A DNA stretch of 34,608 nt from an uncultured Lachnospiraceae bacterium (lineage in GTDB: Bacteria > Bacillota > Clostridia > Lachnospirales > Lachnospiraceae): contig CANRGO010000019.1 of the NCBI GenBank assembly GCA_947630125.1, positions 1-34,608 of the forward strand. The letters are read 5' to 3'. Position numbers and translations under genes: made by a program. Shown here piece after piece: positions 7,188 to 15,607 of this stretch. The notes below the pieces were generated by a model. That model saw only the letters and a list, made by a program, of their open reading frames with translations. It was not told where the DNA came from and did no database searches. How positions within the stretch are numbered: the stretch's first letter is position 1; every line of letters begins with the position of its first letter.

Positions 7188-8960
7188 TTAGTTTACAGAT
7201 TCTGAAGCTGTGATTGCTGCCAGACGTTCTTCGTTTTGTTTCAGTGCATTCTCCATATCCTTTTCCAGAACCTGCTCATATCCAAGTGCAAGTACCGTAG
7301 TCTGAAGCTCTTTTTGTAATGCATAAAAGCTATCTTCAGATTCGGCAAAGATCATTTTCCAGGAGTAATCCACAATTATACGTTTACATTGATTTCTCAA
7401 AGTTGTAATTTCTGTGCTCTCGATTGGACTGATAAAACTTGTTCCAGGTGCTACGATAATTTTGTTGTTTTTCTCTAAATATTCCAGAGTATTTAGTGCG
7501 TCCATTTTGTCAGACCAATCGATTTCTAGTGTTGACTGAGACATATTTTGTACAGAATCCCAAAGTGTATAATAATAAGGATAGCCATTGGGTGCAATTT
7601 CATTCTTGGAAACGGAGTAATAATTTAAAGTAGAAACACCATCACGAAAGGTTCCACCACCTAATTCTGCGGGCATGTCAGCATCTCCATTTAAAAGAGC
7701 TTTAATTCCTAGTTCTGTTAAAACAGGACCTTCGTCAGTCATTTCCCAAGTAACACCTTCTGGACCAGGAGCACCACCAGAGGGTTGGGCATTGTTAATA
7801 TAAACCCCTTCTGGAGAATAGAGCCAGTCTATAAAATCGGCAAGGCGTTCAGGATCTTTTGCCTGACTACCTACTGCAATGACACATTTTTGATTCCCAT
7901 TTTGTGTACAACCATAAGAAAAAATCTTCATGTCTTCAATATCAGCTAACATAAAACCTTTCCCTTCATTCTCATTTTCAATGGTATTGTAGGCAGACTG
8001 TCCAAGCCAAGGCCAAAATGAATAAAGAATAGCACCGTCTTCATATTTTTCGAACAGACGGGTGTAATTTTGTGTGGTAGATTCAGGATCAACCAGACCC
8101 ATTTGGTTGGCATCAAAGAAGAACTTTAAAACACGCATGTACATGGAATCAGTATCGATGATGCTTTGGTAATCAGACCCATCTGCTTTAACTAATAAAA
8201 AGCCAAATTCATCATAACCATAGAGACAGGCAGGTTGTTTGGCGTTATTCATAAGATTCCCATCCCAATCCTTAAACAAGGATAAGGCATAGGTTTTATC
8301 CCCGGAATCACTGACAGGATTTATATCCTGCATTGCTTTTAAAACGGGTAGCAAATCTTCTAAGGTTTTAAGTTTTGGATAGCCCAGTTCCTTGTATAAA
8401 TCCCATCTTAAATAGGGACCAAAGTTTAGGTCTAAGCCTTCGCTGGGATTGGTAGCAGGTTGCGTTGATATTTCACTTGGAATGGCATAAATACCATCTT
8501 CTTGAATTTTATCATTGAGGGATTTAATTGCACTCTCATAACGCATAATGGATTTATCTTCCAGCATTTCCTCCATATTAATTAATAAACCAGCAGAAAC
8601 CATATCTTGTAATTTTCCATTTTCAGAAGTGGTAATTACCAAATCACCTAGATTCCCAGCTGCATAGCGCATATCATAGAGTGTATCGCCACCGCCAGTT
8701 ACGTTTGGTGCGATAATATTTAATTCCATATTAAATTTCTGCTTCACAATTTCTGCGAACCAGCCAGATTGAATCCCCTGAAAATTAGCAAGAGAATCTA
8801 AAACATCAACTACGATGAATTCATCATAAGGACAGTCATAGTTAGCACTGGTTTTGGTTGTGCTGCTTACCTCTTCTTCCTTTTTTTCGCTACAGCCGAA
8901 AATAGAAGTACAGGTAATTGAAAAAAGTAGTAAGAAACTAAGCCATTTTTTATTCATCAT
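7188..8960 (-). CDS. Extracellular solute-binding lipoprotein of a sugar ABC transporter
   Basis: A 590-residue LplA-like binding protein. The N-terminus MMNKKW plus a hydrophobic stretch ends in lipobox SIFGC (lipidated C23), then a Glu/Lys/Ser/Thr linker leads to the globular domain. I chose the ATG at 8960 because AAGGAAGG lies seven bases before it; the frame extends to 8990 without support. The end resembles the truncated binding protein at the left edge of the window (WKMIFAESEDSFYALQKEL). It is the first gene of the minus-strand operon with GH42 and GH29, suggesting it captures a fucosylated or galactosylated oligosaccharide. No permease genes adjoin it, so its membrane partners must be encoded elsewhere, possibly with the left-edge cluster. 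Confidence 0.92.
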   Translation of the reverse strand: MMNKKWLSFLLLFSITCTSIFGCSEKKEEEVSSTTKTSANYDCPYDEFIVVDVLDSLANFQGIQSGWFAEIVKQKFNMELNIIAPNVTGGGDTLYDMRYAAGNLGDLVITTSENGKLQDMVSAGLLINMEEMLEDKSIMRYESAIKSLNDKIQEDGIYAIPSEISTQPATNPSEGLDLNFGPYLRWDLYKELGYPKLKTLEDLLPVLKAMQDINPVSDSGDKTYALSLFKDWDGNLMNNAKQPACLYGYDEFGFLLVKADGSDYQSIIDTDSMYMRVLKFFFDANQMGLVDPESTTQNYTRLFEKYEDGAILYSFWPWLGQSAYNTIENENEGKGFMLADIEDMKIFSYGCTQNGNQKCVIAVGSQAKDPERLADFIDWLYSPEGVYINNAQPSGGAPGPEGVTWEMTDEGPVLTELGIKALLNGDADMPAELGGGTFRDGVSTLNYYSVSKNEIAPNGYPYYYTLWDSVQNMSQSTLEIDWSDKMDALNTLEYLEKNNKIIVAPGTSFISPIESTEITTLRNQCKRIIVDYSWKMIFAESEDSFYALQKELQTTVLALGYEQVLEKDMENALKQNEERLAAITASESVN

Positions 8961-9098
8961 GTGTATGCCTTCCTTTTTATAAAGATTCAACTGCCAGAAT
9001 GGATTTCTGGACAGACTTACTCCAAGAATATCCTATCACAAGAAAATATGCTTTACATTAGAAAAATTATAGTAGATTTACCATTCTTATTATATCTG

Positions 9099-9128
9099 TT
9101 GCAAGAAATATATACCATATGCTATAAT
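9099..9128 (+). promoter_or_regulatory. Sigma-A type promoter of the isomerase-kinase operon
   Basis: TTGCAA at 9099-9104 and TATAAT at 9123-9128 are separated by 18 bp and lie 38 bp before the start codon at 9166. GGAGGAATT follows at 9151. It lies in the divergent region shared with the lipoprotein operon, for which I saw no equally good promoter. Confidence 0.75.
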
Positions 9129-9165
9129 TAGTTTAACCAATAAACTTTATGGAGGAATTAAGAAG

Positions 9166-10650
9166 ATGATCAATATGCCAGTTGTAAAAGTGGGAATTGT
9201 AGCAGTAAGTAGAGATTGCTTTCCCGAAGAATTATCCGTTAACAGAAGAAAGGCACTTGTAGCTGCTTATCAGGAAAAATATCAGGCAGCAGATATTTAT
9301 GAATGTCCAGTTTGTATCGTAGAAAGTGAATTACATATGGTGCAGGCTTTAGAAGACATCAAAAAAGAAGGCTGTAATGCACTTTGTGTATATCTTGGTA
9401 ACTTTGGACCTGAAATTTCAGAGACACTTTTAGCAAAACATTTTGATGGCCCCTCCATGTTTGTAGCTGCAGCGGAAGAAAGCCAAAACGATTTATCAGA
9501 TGGTCGTGGGGATGCTTACTGTGGTATGTTGAATGCCAGTTACAATTTAAAATTACGAAATATCAAAGCATATATCCCTGAATATCCAGTTGGAACCGCA
9601 GAAGAATGTGCAGATATGATTCACGAGTTTGTTCCAATCGCAAGAGCAGTTGTTGGCTTACAGGATCTAAAAATCATCAGTTTTGGTCCTCGTCCATTGA
9701 ACTTTTTAGCATGTAATGCACCAATTAAACAGTTATATAATCTGGGTGTAGAAATTGAAGAAAACTCAGAACTTGACTTATTTGAAGCATTTCAAAAACA
9801 TGCAAACGATCCAAGAATTCCAGAAGTAGTTGCGGATATGGCAAAAGAACTTGGAAGTGGAAATCAAAAATCAGAGATTTTACCAAAACTTGCACAGTAT
9901 GAACTTACATTACTAGATTGGATTGAAACCCACAAAGGCTATCGCAAATATGTAGCTATCGCTGGAAAATGTTGGCCAGCTTTCCAGACACAATTTGGCT
10001 TCGTTCCTTGTTATGTTAACTCAAGATTAACAGGAAAAGGAATTCCAGTATCTTGTGAAGTAGATATTTATGGTGCATTAAGTGAATATATTGGAACTTG
10101 TGTGAGTGAAGATGCAGTTACCTTATTAGATATTAACAATTCAGTTCCTGCTGATATGTATGCAGAAAGTATTAAAGGTCAGTTTGATTACACACACAAA
10201 GATACTTTTATGGGCTTCCACTGTGGAAATACCTCTTCTACAAAACTTTCTTCCTGCAGCATGAAATATCAGAAAATTATGGCGAGAGCACTACCAGAAG
10301 AAGTAACCCAGGGAACTTTAGAAGGTGATATTGCACCTGGAGATATTACATTTTTCCGTTTGCAGTCAACTGCAGATACCAAACTTCGAGGCTATATAGC
10401 ACAAGGTGAAGTGTTACCAGTTGCAACCAGATCTTTTGGATCTATCGGAGTATTCGCAATTCCTGAAATGGGAAGATTTTATCGTCATGTATTAATCGAA
10501 GGAAACTACCCACATCATGGAGCCGTTGCTTTTGGACATTTTGGAAAAACAATCTATGAAATTTTCAAATTCATTGGTGTTGAAGTTGAAGAAATTGGAT
10601 TTAATCAGCCAAAAAATATGTTATATAAAACAGAAAACCCATTTATGTAG
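9166..10650 (+). CDS. L-fucose/L-arabinose isomerase family ketol-isomerase
   Basis: A 494-residue cytoplasmic protein of the FucI-like isomerase family (aldose-ketose isomerisation with Mn2+). Likely metal ligands are E298 (SCEVDIYG), D322 (LLDINNS) and H450/H451 (NYPHHGAVAFGHFG), matching the Glu-Asp-His order of FucI. The ribosome site GGAGGAATT precedes the ATG at 9166; a second ATG three codons later is also possible. It is shorter than E. coli FucI (about 590) and is the compact variant. A XylB-like kinase follows after a 27-bp gap, so the product is presumably a ketose phosphorylated next. The divergent GH29 operon favours L-fucose, whereas the kinase type favours D-xylulose. Substrate is open. 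Confidence 0.82.
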   Translation: MINMPVVKVGIVAVSRDCFPEELSVNRRKALVAAYQEKYQAADIYECPVCIVESELHMVQALEDIKKEGCNALCVYLGNFGPEISETLLAKHFDGPSMFVAAAEESQNDLSDGRGDAYCGMLNASYNLKLRNIKAYIPEYPVGTAEECADMIHEFVPIARAVVGLQDLKIISFGPRPLNFLACNAPIKQLYNLGVEIEENSELDLFEAFQKHANDPRIPEVVADMAKELGSGNQKSEILPKLAQYELTLLDWIETHKGYRKYVAIAGKCWPAFQTQFGFVPCYVNSRLTGKGIPVSCEVDIYGALSEYIGTCVSEDAVTLLDINNSVPADMYAESIKGQFDYTHKDTFMGFHCGNTSSTKLSSCSMKYQKIMARALPEEVTQGTLEGDIAPGDITFFRLQSTADTKLRGYIAQGEVLPVATRSFGSIGVFAIPEMGRFYRHVLIEGNYPHHGAVAFGHFGKTIYEIFKFIGVEVEEIGFNQPKNMLYKTENPFM

Positions 10651-10677
10651 TATAAAACTTAGTAAGGAGGATATGAG

Positions 10678-12147
10678 ATGTTATACATCGGTGTTGATTT
10701 AGGAACTTCTTCCGTGAAAATGTTATTAATGGAAGGAAACGGAACCATTCAAAAGGTAGTGAATAGAGAGTATGATTTACATTTTCCTAATCCAGGCTGG
10801 TCAGAACAACATCCAGAGGATTGGTGGAATGCGGTTTGTGATGGGATGGAGGAACTTTTAAGTGGCTGCGATAAATCTCAGGTAGCAGGAATTAGTTTCG
10901 GGGGTCAGATGCATGGACTTGTTATCCTAGATGAGCATGACCAGGTTATTCGTCCAGCAATTCTTTGGAATGATGGTCGAACCACAGAAGAGACAGATTA
11001 TTTAAATCAGGTTATAGGAAAAGATAAATTATCAGAGTATACAGCGAATATTGCATTTGCTGGATTTACAGCCCCTAAGATTCTGTGGGTAAAAAATAAA
11101 GAACCAGAAAACTTTGCAAAAATTAACAAAATCATGCTTCCAAAAGATTACCTTGCATATTTACTTTCGGGTACGTTCTGTACCGATGTATCAGATGCAT
11201 CTGGTATGCTACTGATGGATGTAAAGAATAAATGCTGGTCAAAAGAAATGATGGATATCTGTGATGTGAAAAGAGAGCAGTTAGCGGATATCTATGAAAG
11301 CTATGAAGTAGTTGGAACTTTGAAACCTGCCCTTGCAGAAAAATTTGGACTTTCTAAGGATGTAAAAATTGTTGCAGGAGCTGGTGATAATGCTGCTGCT
11401 GCAATAGGAACGGGAACCGTTGGTGATGGAAAATGTAATATTTCCATTGGAACCAGTGGTACGGTCTTTATCTCATCCAAAGAATTTGGTGTAGATGAAA
11501 ATAATGCATTGCATGCTTTTGCTCATGCCGATGGAAATTATCATTTAATGGGATGTATGTTAAGTGCAGGAAGTTGTAACAAGTGGTGGTTGGAAGAGAT
11601 TATTGATACCGAAGATTTTGCAAAAGAACAAGCGCCAATCACAAAACTTGGGGAAAATCATGTATTCTTCTTACCTTATTTGATGGGAGAAAGATCTCCT
11701 CACAATGATGCCAATGCAAGAGGTACATTTACCGGACTTAGTCTGGATAGTAGTCGCACCGATATGACCCAGGCTGTGTTAGAAGGAGTTGCCTTTGCGA
11801 TTCGTGATTCCTTTGAAGTTGCAAAAGCTCTTGGAATTCCAATTGAGAGAAGTAAAATCAGTGGCGGAGGAGCAAAGTCTCCACTTTGGAAGAAAATTTT
11901 TGCAAATGTATTAAATATTAAAATTGATGTTATCGTTACAGAAGAAGGACCAGGATATGGTGGAGCGATTTTGGCAGCAGTTGCTTGTGGTGAATATGCA
12001 AGTGTTGAAGAAGCTGCAAATAAATTGGTTCAAATTGTAGAAACCATTGAACCAGAACCAGAACTGGCTGCTAAATATGAAGCGCAGTATCAAAAATTTA
12101 AGAAAATTTATCCTGCCTTAAAAGGAGTGTTTTCAGAACTGGTTTAA
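10678..12147 (+). CDS. xylB: Xylulokinase-like FGGY carbohydrate kinase
   Basis: A 489-residue FGGY kinase that phosphorylates a ketopentose with ATP. The N-terminal phosphate loop is IGVDLGTSSVK (residues 4-14). XylB features follow: PGWSEQHPEDWW, GISFGGQMHGLV with substrate-contacting QMHG, and ILWNDGRT. In the second domain GAGDNAAAAIGTG gives the catalytic Asp, and ISGGGAKSPLWKKI is the C-terminal FGGY signature. The length is normal. AAGGAGG stands just before the start codon, and the gene follows the isomerase as an operon. I call it xylulokinase-like by sequence, but with a FucI-type isomerase as partner the natural substrate could be another ketose such as L-fuculose or D-ribulose. 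Confidence 0.88.
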   Translation: MLYIGVDLGTSSVKMLLMEGNGTIQKVVNREYDLHFPNPGWSEQHPEDWWNAVCDGMEELLSGCDKSQVAGISFGGQMHGLVILDEHDQVIRPAILWNDGRTTEETDYLNQVIGKDKLSEYTANIAFAGFTAPKILWVKNKEPENFAKINKIMLPKDYLAYLLSGTFCTDVSDASGMLLMDVKNKCWSKEMMDICDVKREQLADIYESYEVVGTLKPALAEKFGLSKDVKIVAGAGDNAAAAIGTGTVGDGKCNISIGTSGTVFISSKEFGVDENNALHAFAHADGNYHLMGCMLSAGSCNKWWLEEIIDTEDFAKEQAPITKLGENHVFFLPYLMGERSPHNDANARGTFTGLSLDSSRTDMTQAVLEGVAFAIRDSFEVAKALGIPIERSKISGGGAKSPLWKKIFANVLNIKIDVIVTEEGPGYGGAILAAVACGEYASVEEAANKLVQIVETIEPEPELAAKYEAQYQKFKKIYPALKGVFSELV

Positions 12148-12159
12148 GTGTGCTACACT
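12131..12159 (+). promoter_or_regulatory. Possible extended -10 promoter for the exonuclease gene
   Basis: TTTCAG at 12131 and TACACT at 12154-12159 are 17 bp apart, with TG one base before the -10 box. It overlaps the end of xylB and lies 40 bp before the exonuclease start. The -35 box is poor, so this is tentative. Confidence 0.35.
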
Positions 12160-12199
12160 GTCTGTAGATGGATTTTGCTCCAACAGATAGGAGACGCTT

Positions 12200-13150
12200 A
12201 TGAACTATATAGTATTTGATCTGGAATGGAATCAAAGCGTAGATGCCACAGAAGAAGATACGAAACAACTGCCCTTTGAAGTAATTGAAATAGGGGCCGT
12301 GAAACTAAATGTTGCACGGGAAATAACAGGTACCTTTCATCGATTGATTAAACCTGTGGTATATCAGGAAATGAATCATGTTACAAAAAAATTAATACAA
12401 ATGCAAATGACTGATTTTGATCAAGGAGACTCGTTTGTACAGGTCATGGAGGATTTTTTCAAATTTATTGGAAAAGATTATATGTTTTGTACCTGGGGTC
12501 CCCTTGATTTAATGGAATTACAAAGAAATATGAGATATTTTCATATTCCTGCGTTTCAAAATGGTCCACTTGCGTTTTATGATGTACAGAAACTTTTTTC
12601 CATTGCATATGAAGATAAAAAAACCAGACGCTCTCTTGAATATGGAGTGGATTACTTATCTATCCCAAAGGACATACCTTTTCATAGAGCCTACAGTGAT
12701 GCCTATTATACAGCAAAAGTATTCTCAGAAATTCATGATCCTCTTGTGCTGGCTTTGCATTCTTATGATTTATTTGAACTTCCAAAGTCAAAAAAACAGG
12801 AAGTAAAAATGGTATTTCCTGGCTATGCAAAATATATTTCACGCGAATTTGAAGATAAAACCAGTGCTTTAGAAGATCGAGAAGTACTAAGTATGAAATG
12901 TTATCTTTGTCGTCACAATATCAAACGAAAAATCAGATGGTTTACACCAAATGGAAAACACTACTTAAGTGTTGGCTTTTGTGAGATTCATGGCTATGTT
13001 AAGGCAAAAATTAGACTGAAAAAATCAGAGCAAAATATGATTTATGTAGTAAAAACCGTTAAAATAGTAGATGAGACAGAAGTTGAAAAAGTGAAAGAAA
13101 AACAAAATCATCTAAGAGAACTTAGACGCGAAAAGCGTCATAGCAAATAA
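12200..13150 (+). CDS. DEDDh 3'-5' exonuclease with C-terminal cysteine/histidine motif
   Basis: A 316-residue protein. Residues 1-180 form an RNase T/ERI-1-like exonuclease domain: ExoI D7 and E9 (FDLEWN), ExoII D103 (WGPLD) and ExoIII H162-x4-D167 (FHRAYSD), a full catalytic set for a two-metal nuclease on RNA or DNA ends. The remaining 130 residues carry C234-x2-C237 and C261-x2-H264, which could bind zinc, and a strongly basic tail (LRELRREKRHSK) suited to nucleic acid binding. The family is close to KapD-type proteins. AGGAG stands upstream of the ATG. It ends at a bidirectional terminator shared with the carboxypeptidase gene, so it is probably a single-gene unit. The nucleic acid target is unknown. 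Confidence 0.85.
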   Translation: MNYIVFDLEWNQSVDATEEDTKQLPFEVIEIGAVKLNVAREITGTFHRLIKPVVYQEMNHVTKKLIQMQMTDFDQGDSFVQVMEDFFKFIGKDYMFCTWGPLDLMELQRNMRYFHIPAFQNGPLAFYDVQKLFSIAYEDKKTRRSLEYGVDYLSIPKDIPFHRAYSDAYYTAKVFSEIHDPLVLALHSYDLFELPKSKKQEVKMVFPGYAKYISREFEDKTSALEDREVLSMKCYLCRHNIKRKIRWFTPNGKHYLSVGFCEIHGYVKAKIRLKKSEQNMIYVVKTVKIVDETEVEKVKEKQNHLRELRREKRHSK

Positions 13151-13167
13151 AAAAGGTAACGAAAAAG

Positions 13168-13224
13168 AGCAGGCTATCATGAATCCAGAGTAATTTCTCT
13201 GAATCATGATAGCCTGTTTTTTGA
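13168..13224. terminator. Bidirectional terminator between convergent genes
   Basis: CAGGCTATCATGA...TCCAGAG pairs with CTCTGA-ATCATGATAGCCTG across a short loop, followed by TTTTTT on the + strand and, read on the minus strand, by a CTCTTTTTC stretch. It sits between the exonuclease (+) and carboxypeptidase (-) stop codons and can serve both. Confidence 0.88.
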
Positions 13225-13233
13225 TTTAAATCA

Positions 13234-14796
13234 TTATTCCAGGTCTTGAAAATCTCGATAATCAAAATGGATTCGCGTATCTTTTCTTCGTTTTTTCTTT
13301 CTTTCTGCAACAACTTTTCTTTGGGAACGTGTTCCCATATGAGTACGTTTGGAATTAGAAGAAGAGTGATATCGCTTTCTTCTTTTTTTTCTGCTTTTTT
13401 TCTCAAAATGATAATTTCGAAAAACAGAGCGGATAAAAATTCCTGCGATAATCAAAATAATAAAAGCAACGATCCAATAAAAAACTCGATTCACATAGAT
13501 AAATATGGTGTTTTTTTCGGGTTTGGGAGAGTCGATCGAATCATTTTGTGCAGTCTCTTCATTGGTCAAATCATCAGAAGCAAAGTCAAAAGTCGAAGCA
13601 GATTGCACTTCAAACGTCACATCCGCTTTACCAACCATCACATCCTGATAGGTATATAAAAGACTTGCAACTGTGCTTTCTTTTAAATCATCATAGGAAA
13701 GTGTGACGGATAAATCAGAAAAATTGATTTGATTAGGTATCACAACAAAATCGTTTTCACGGATATTTAAAATGGGTTCGCTACTACCGAATACATCCTG
13801 GTTGGTATTAAAAAAGTAAGAATGATCTAAAACGTAGGTGCTTTCATTTTGCTTGATATTTACCTTTTGAAAGTTTGAAAAACCATAATTGAATAAGTCG
13901 ATAGTGTCCTGAAACTGATAGGGAGATTCTTCCCTTAAAATAACACAGATTAGTGTCATTCCATCTTTTTTTGCAGCACTGACAAGAGTTTGTCTGGACT
14001 GGCTTGTGTATCCGGTTTTGCTACCGATAATATATTCATAGGAGTATTCACAGCCGGGCAGAAGTTTGTTTTTGGTATTCAGAGTAAAATCATCCGGTTG
14101 TCTGTCAGTGGCTTGCCAGTGATAGCTTCTTGTTCCTGAAATTTCTGCAAGAAGTGGATTTGCAAAAAAGGCACGGCCTATCATGGCAAGGTCAAAAGCG
14201 GTGGTATAATGATTTTCATCATGAAGTCCGTTAGTTGTTACAAAATTTGTATTGAGACAGCCAAGTTCTTTTGCTCGCTCATTCATGGTTTGGATAAAGG
14301 AATCGATAGAGCCTGAAATATGTTCTGCAACTGCATTACAAGTTTCATTTGCGGAAAGAAGAAGGATTCCATAGAGAGCGTCTTTCATGGTCAATGCTTC
14401 TCCTTCATCCATACCCATATTGGATCCATCCCAGGGAACAGAATAGACAGCTTCTTTGGAAAATTCAACCATATCGTTTAGTTCAGAATTCTCTGCAGCC
14501 AGTAATGCAGTCATTATTTTAGTAGTACTTGCAGGATATAAAGTTTTGTGGATATTTTTGGCATAAAGAATAGTTCCTGTTTCGAGTTCCATAAGAATCG
14601 CAGCATCAGCGCCAACTTGTGGACCATCTGGCCAGCCAGTAATCTGATTACTGGAAACGGATTCCAGAAGTCTTTGTTCACGTTCAAGATTATAATCCGT
14701 AGCAGAGACAGAAATTGCAGGGCTTATTATGAAGTTCAGGATGGTAAATCCTGTAAGGAAAATTTTGAGGATGGATTGTGTTCGTTTTTTATTCAT
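13234..14796 (-). CDS. dacF: D-alanyl-D-alanine carboxypeptidase (peptidase S11)
   Basis: A 520-residue low-molecular-weight penicillin-binding protein that trims the terminal D-Ala of peptidoglycan stem peptides. A signal peptide covers residues 1-33 (ISVSA before cleavage). The catalytic motifs are S90-T-T-K93, S148-A-N150 and K260-T-G262 in the usual order and spacing. A PBP5-type beta domain follows to about 400. A membrane helix (IFIYVNRVFYWIVAFIILII, near 440-460) and a very basic cytoplasmic tail (RKKRRKRYH and similar) end the protein. The start at 14796 has TTGGAG seven bases upstream; the in-frame ATG at 14832 overlaps the promoter -10 box and has no ribosome site. The tail is longer and more basic than in most family members. 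The dacF symbol is by family only. Confidence 0.92.
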   Translation of the reverse strand: MNKKRTQSILKIFLTGFTILNFIISPAISVSATDYNLEREQRLLESVSSNQITGWPDGPQVGADAAILMELETGTILYAKNIHKTLYPASTTKIMTALLAAENSELNDMVEFSKEAVYSVPWDGSNMGMDEGEALTMKDALYGILLLSANETCNAVAEHISGSIDSFIQTMNERAKELGCLNTNFVTTNGLHDENHYTTAFDLAMIGRAFFANPLLAEISGTRSYHWQATDRQPDDFTLNTKNKLLPGCEYSYEYIIGSKTGYTSQSRQTLVSAAKKDGMTLICVILREESPYQFQDTIDLFNYGFSNFQKVNIKQNESTYVLDHSYFFNTNQDVFGSSEPILNIRENDFVVIPNQINFSDLSVTLSYDDLKESTVASLLYTYQDVMVGKADVTFEVQSASTFDFASDDLTNEETAQNDSIDSPKPEKNTIFIYVNRVFYWIVAFIILIIAGIFIRSVFRNYHFEKKSRKKRRKRYHSSSNSKRTHMGTRSQRKVVAERKKKRRKDTRIHFDYRDFQDLE

Positions 14797-14827
14797 GTAT
14801 TGCTCCAATTTTATTTTCGTTCTTTCT

Positions 14828-14855
14828 ATCATACACTATTTTTGCTAAAAACCAA
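14828..14855 (-). promoter_or_regulatory. Probable promoter of the carboxypeptidase gene
   Basis: On the minus strand TTGGTT (14855-14850) and TATGAT (14833-14828) are 16 bp apart. Transcription would begin near 14821, giving a leader of about 25 bases to the ATG at 14796 and arguing against the longer reading frame. Confidence 0.4.
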
Positions 14856-14889
14856 AGACTATAAATCATCATAATAAAAAATTAAAGAT

Positions 14890-14917
14890 TTCAAAGTCAC
14901 AAAAAAAAGTGTAAAAT
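14890..14917 (+). promoter_or_regulatory. Possible promoter of trmB
   Basis: TTCAAA at 14890-14895 and TAAAAT at 14912-14917 are 16 bp apart, 30 bp before the trmB start. The region is A-rich, so a chance match is possible. Confidence 0.35.
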
Positions 14918-14946
14918 AAAAGTATCTAGAAAAACCAGGAGGAATT

Positions 14947-15603
14947 ATGCGTTTACGAAATATTAGAGGTTCAGAACAAGTGATAGAAGACAGTCCATAT
15001 GTAATAAAAAGTGCAACAGAACAAAAAGGAAAATGGCAGCAGCTTTTTCAAAATAATAATCCCATTATGATTGAAATTGGAATGGGAAAAGGGAATTTTA
15101 TCACCACGTTAGCAAAAGAAAATCCCCAAAATAATTATATCGGAATCGAAAAATATACCAGTGTTCTTTTGCGAGCAGTACAAAAGATGGAAACAGATCC
15201 AGTAGAGAACCTAAGATTTATCTGTATTGATGCAAAACTTTTAGGCGAAGTGTTTGCCCTTCATGAAGTTAGTAAAATCTATCTTAATTTTTCAGATCCA
15301 TGGCCAAAAGATCGTCATGCAAGAAGAAGACTTCCTTCCAAGGAATTTTTAAAACTGTATGGTGAAATATTAAAAACTGATGGTGTTCTGGAGTTTAAAA
15401 CAGACAACCGTGGACTATTTGATTTTGCAGTGGAAGAGGCTCCTTTAGCTGGATGGGATATTCATAAGCTAACTTATGATCTTCATCAGGATACAGAGAT
15501 GAATCAGGGAAACATCATGACAGAGTACGAAGAAAAATTTTCCGCAAAAGGAAATCCTATCTGTAAATATATCATTGGTCAAGGGAATTCAAAAAAGGAG
15601 TAA
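14947..15603 (+). CDS. trmB: tRNA (guanine-N7-)-methyltransferase
   Basis: A 218-residue SAM-dependent enzyme that makes m7G46 in the variable loop of tRNA. The SAM motif is IEIGMGKGNF (42-51). The family signature NFSDPWPKDRHARRRL (114-129) contains the catalytic region around D117, and TEYEEKF near the C-terminus belongs to the substrate-binding end. The length is standard. AGGAGGAATT lies directly upstream of the ATG. The uvsE gene starts 5 bp after its stop, so the two are co-transcribed. Confidence 0.96.
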   Translation: MRLRNIRGSEQVIEDSPYVIKSATEQKGKWQQLFQNNNPIMIEIGMGKGNFITTLAKENPQNNYIGIEKYTSVLLRAVQKMETDPVENLRFICIDAKLLGEVFALHEVSKIYLNFSDPWPKDRHARRRLPSKEFLKLYGEILKTDGVLEFKTDNRGLFDFAVEEAPLAGWDIHKLTYDLHQDTEMNQGNIMTEYEEKFSAKGNPICKYIIGQGNSKKE

Positions 15604-15607
15604 ATCT

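Noticed and set aside
13246-13659. 137-codon frame opposite the carboxypeptidase tail
   Set aside because: Antisense to a well-supported gene, low-complexity composition from the basic tail, no conserved motif and no ribosome site.
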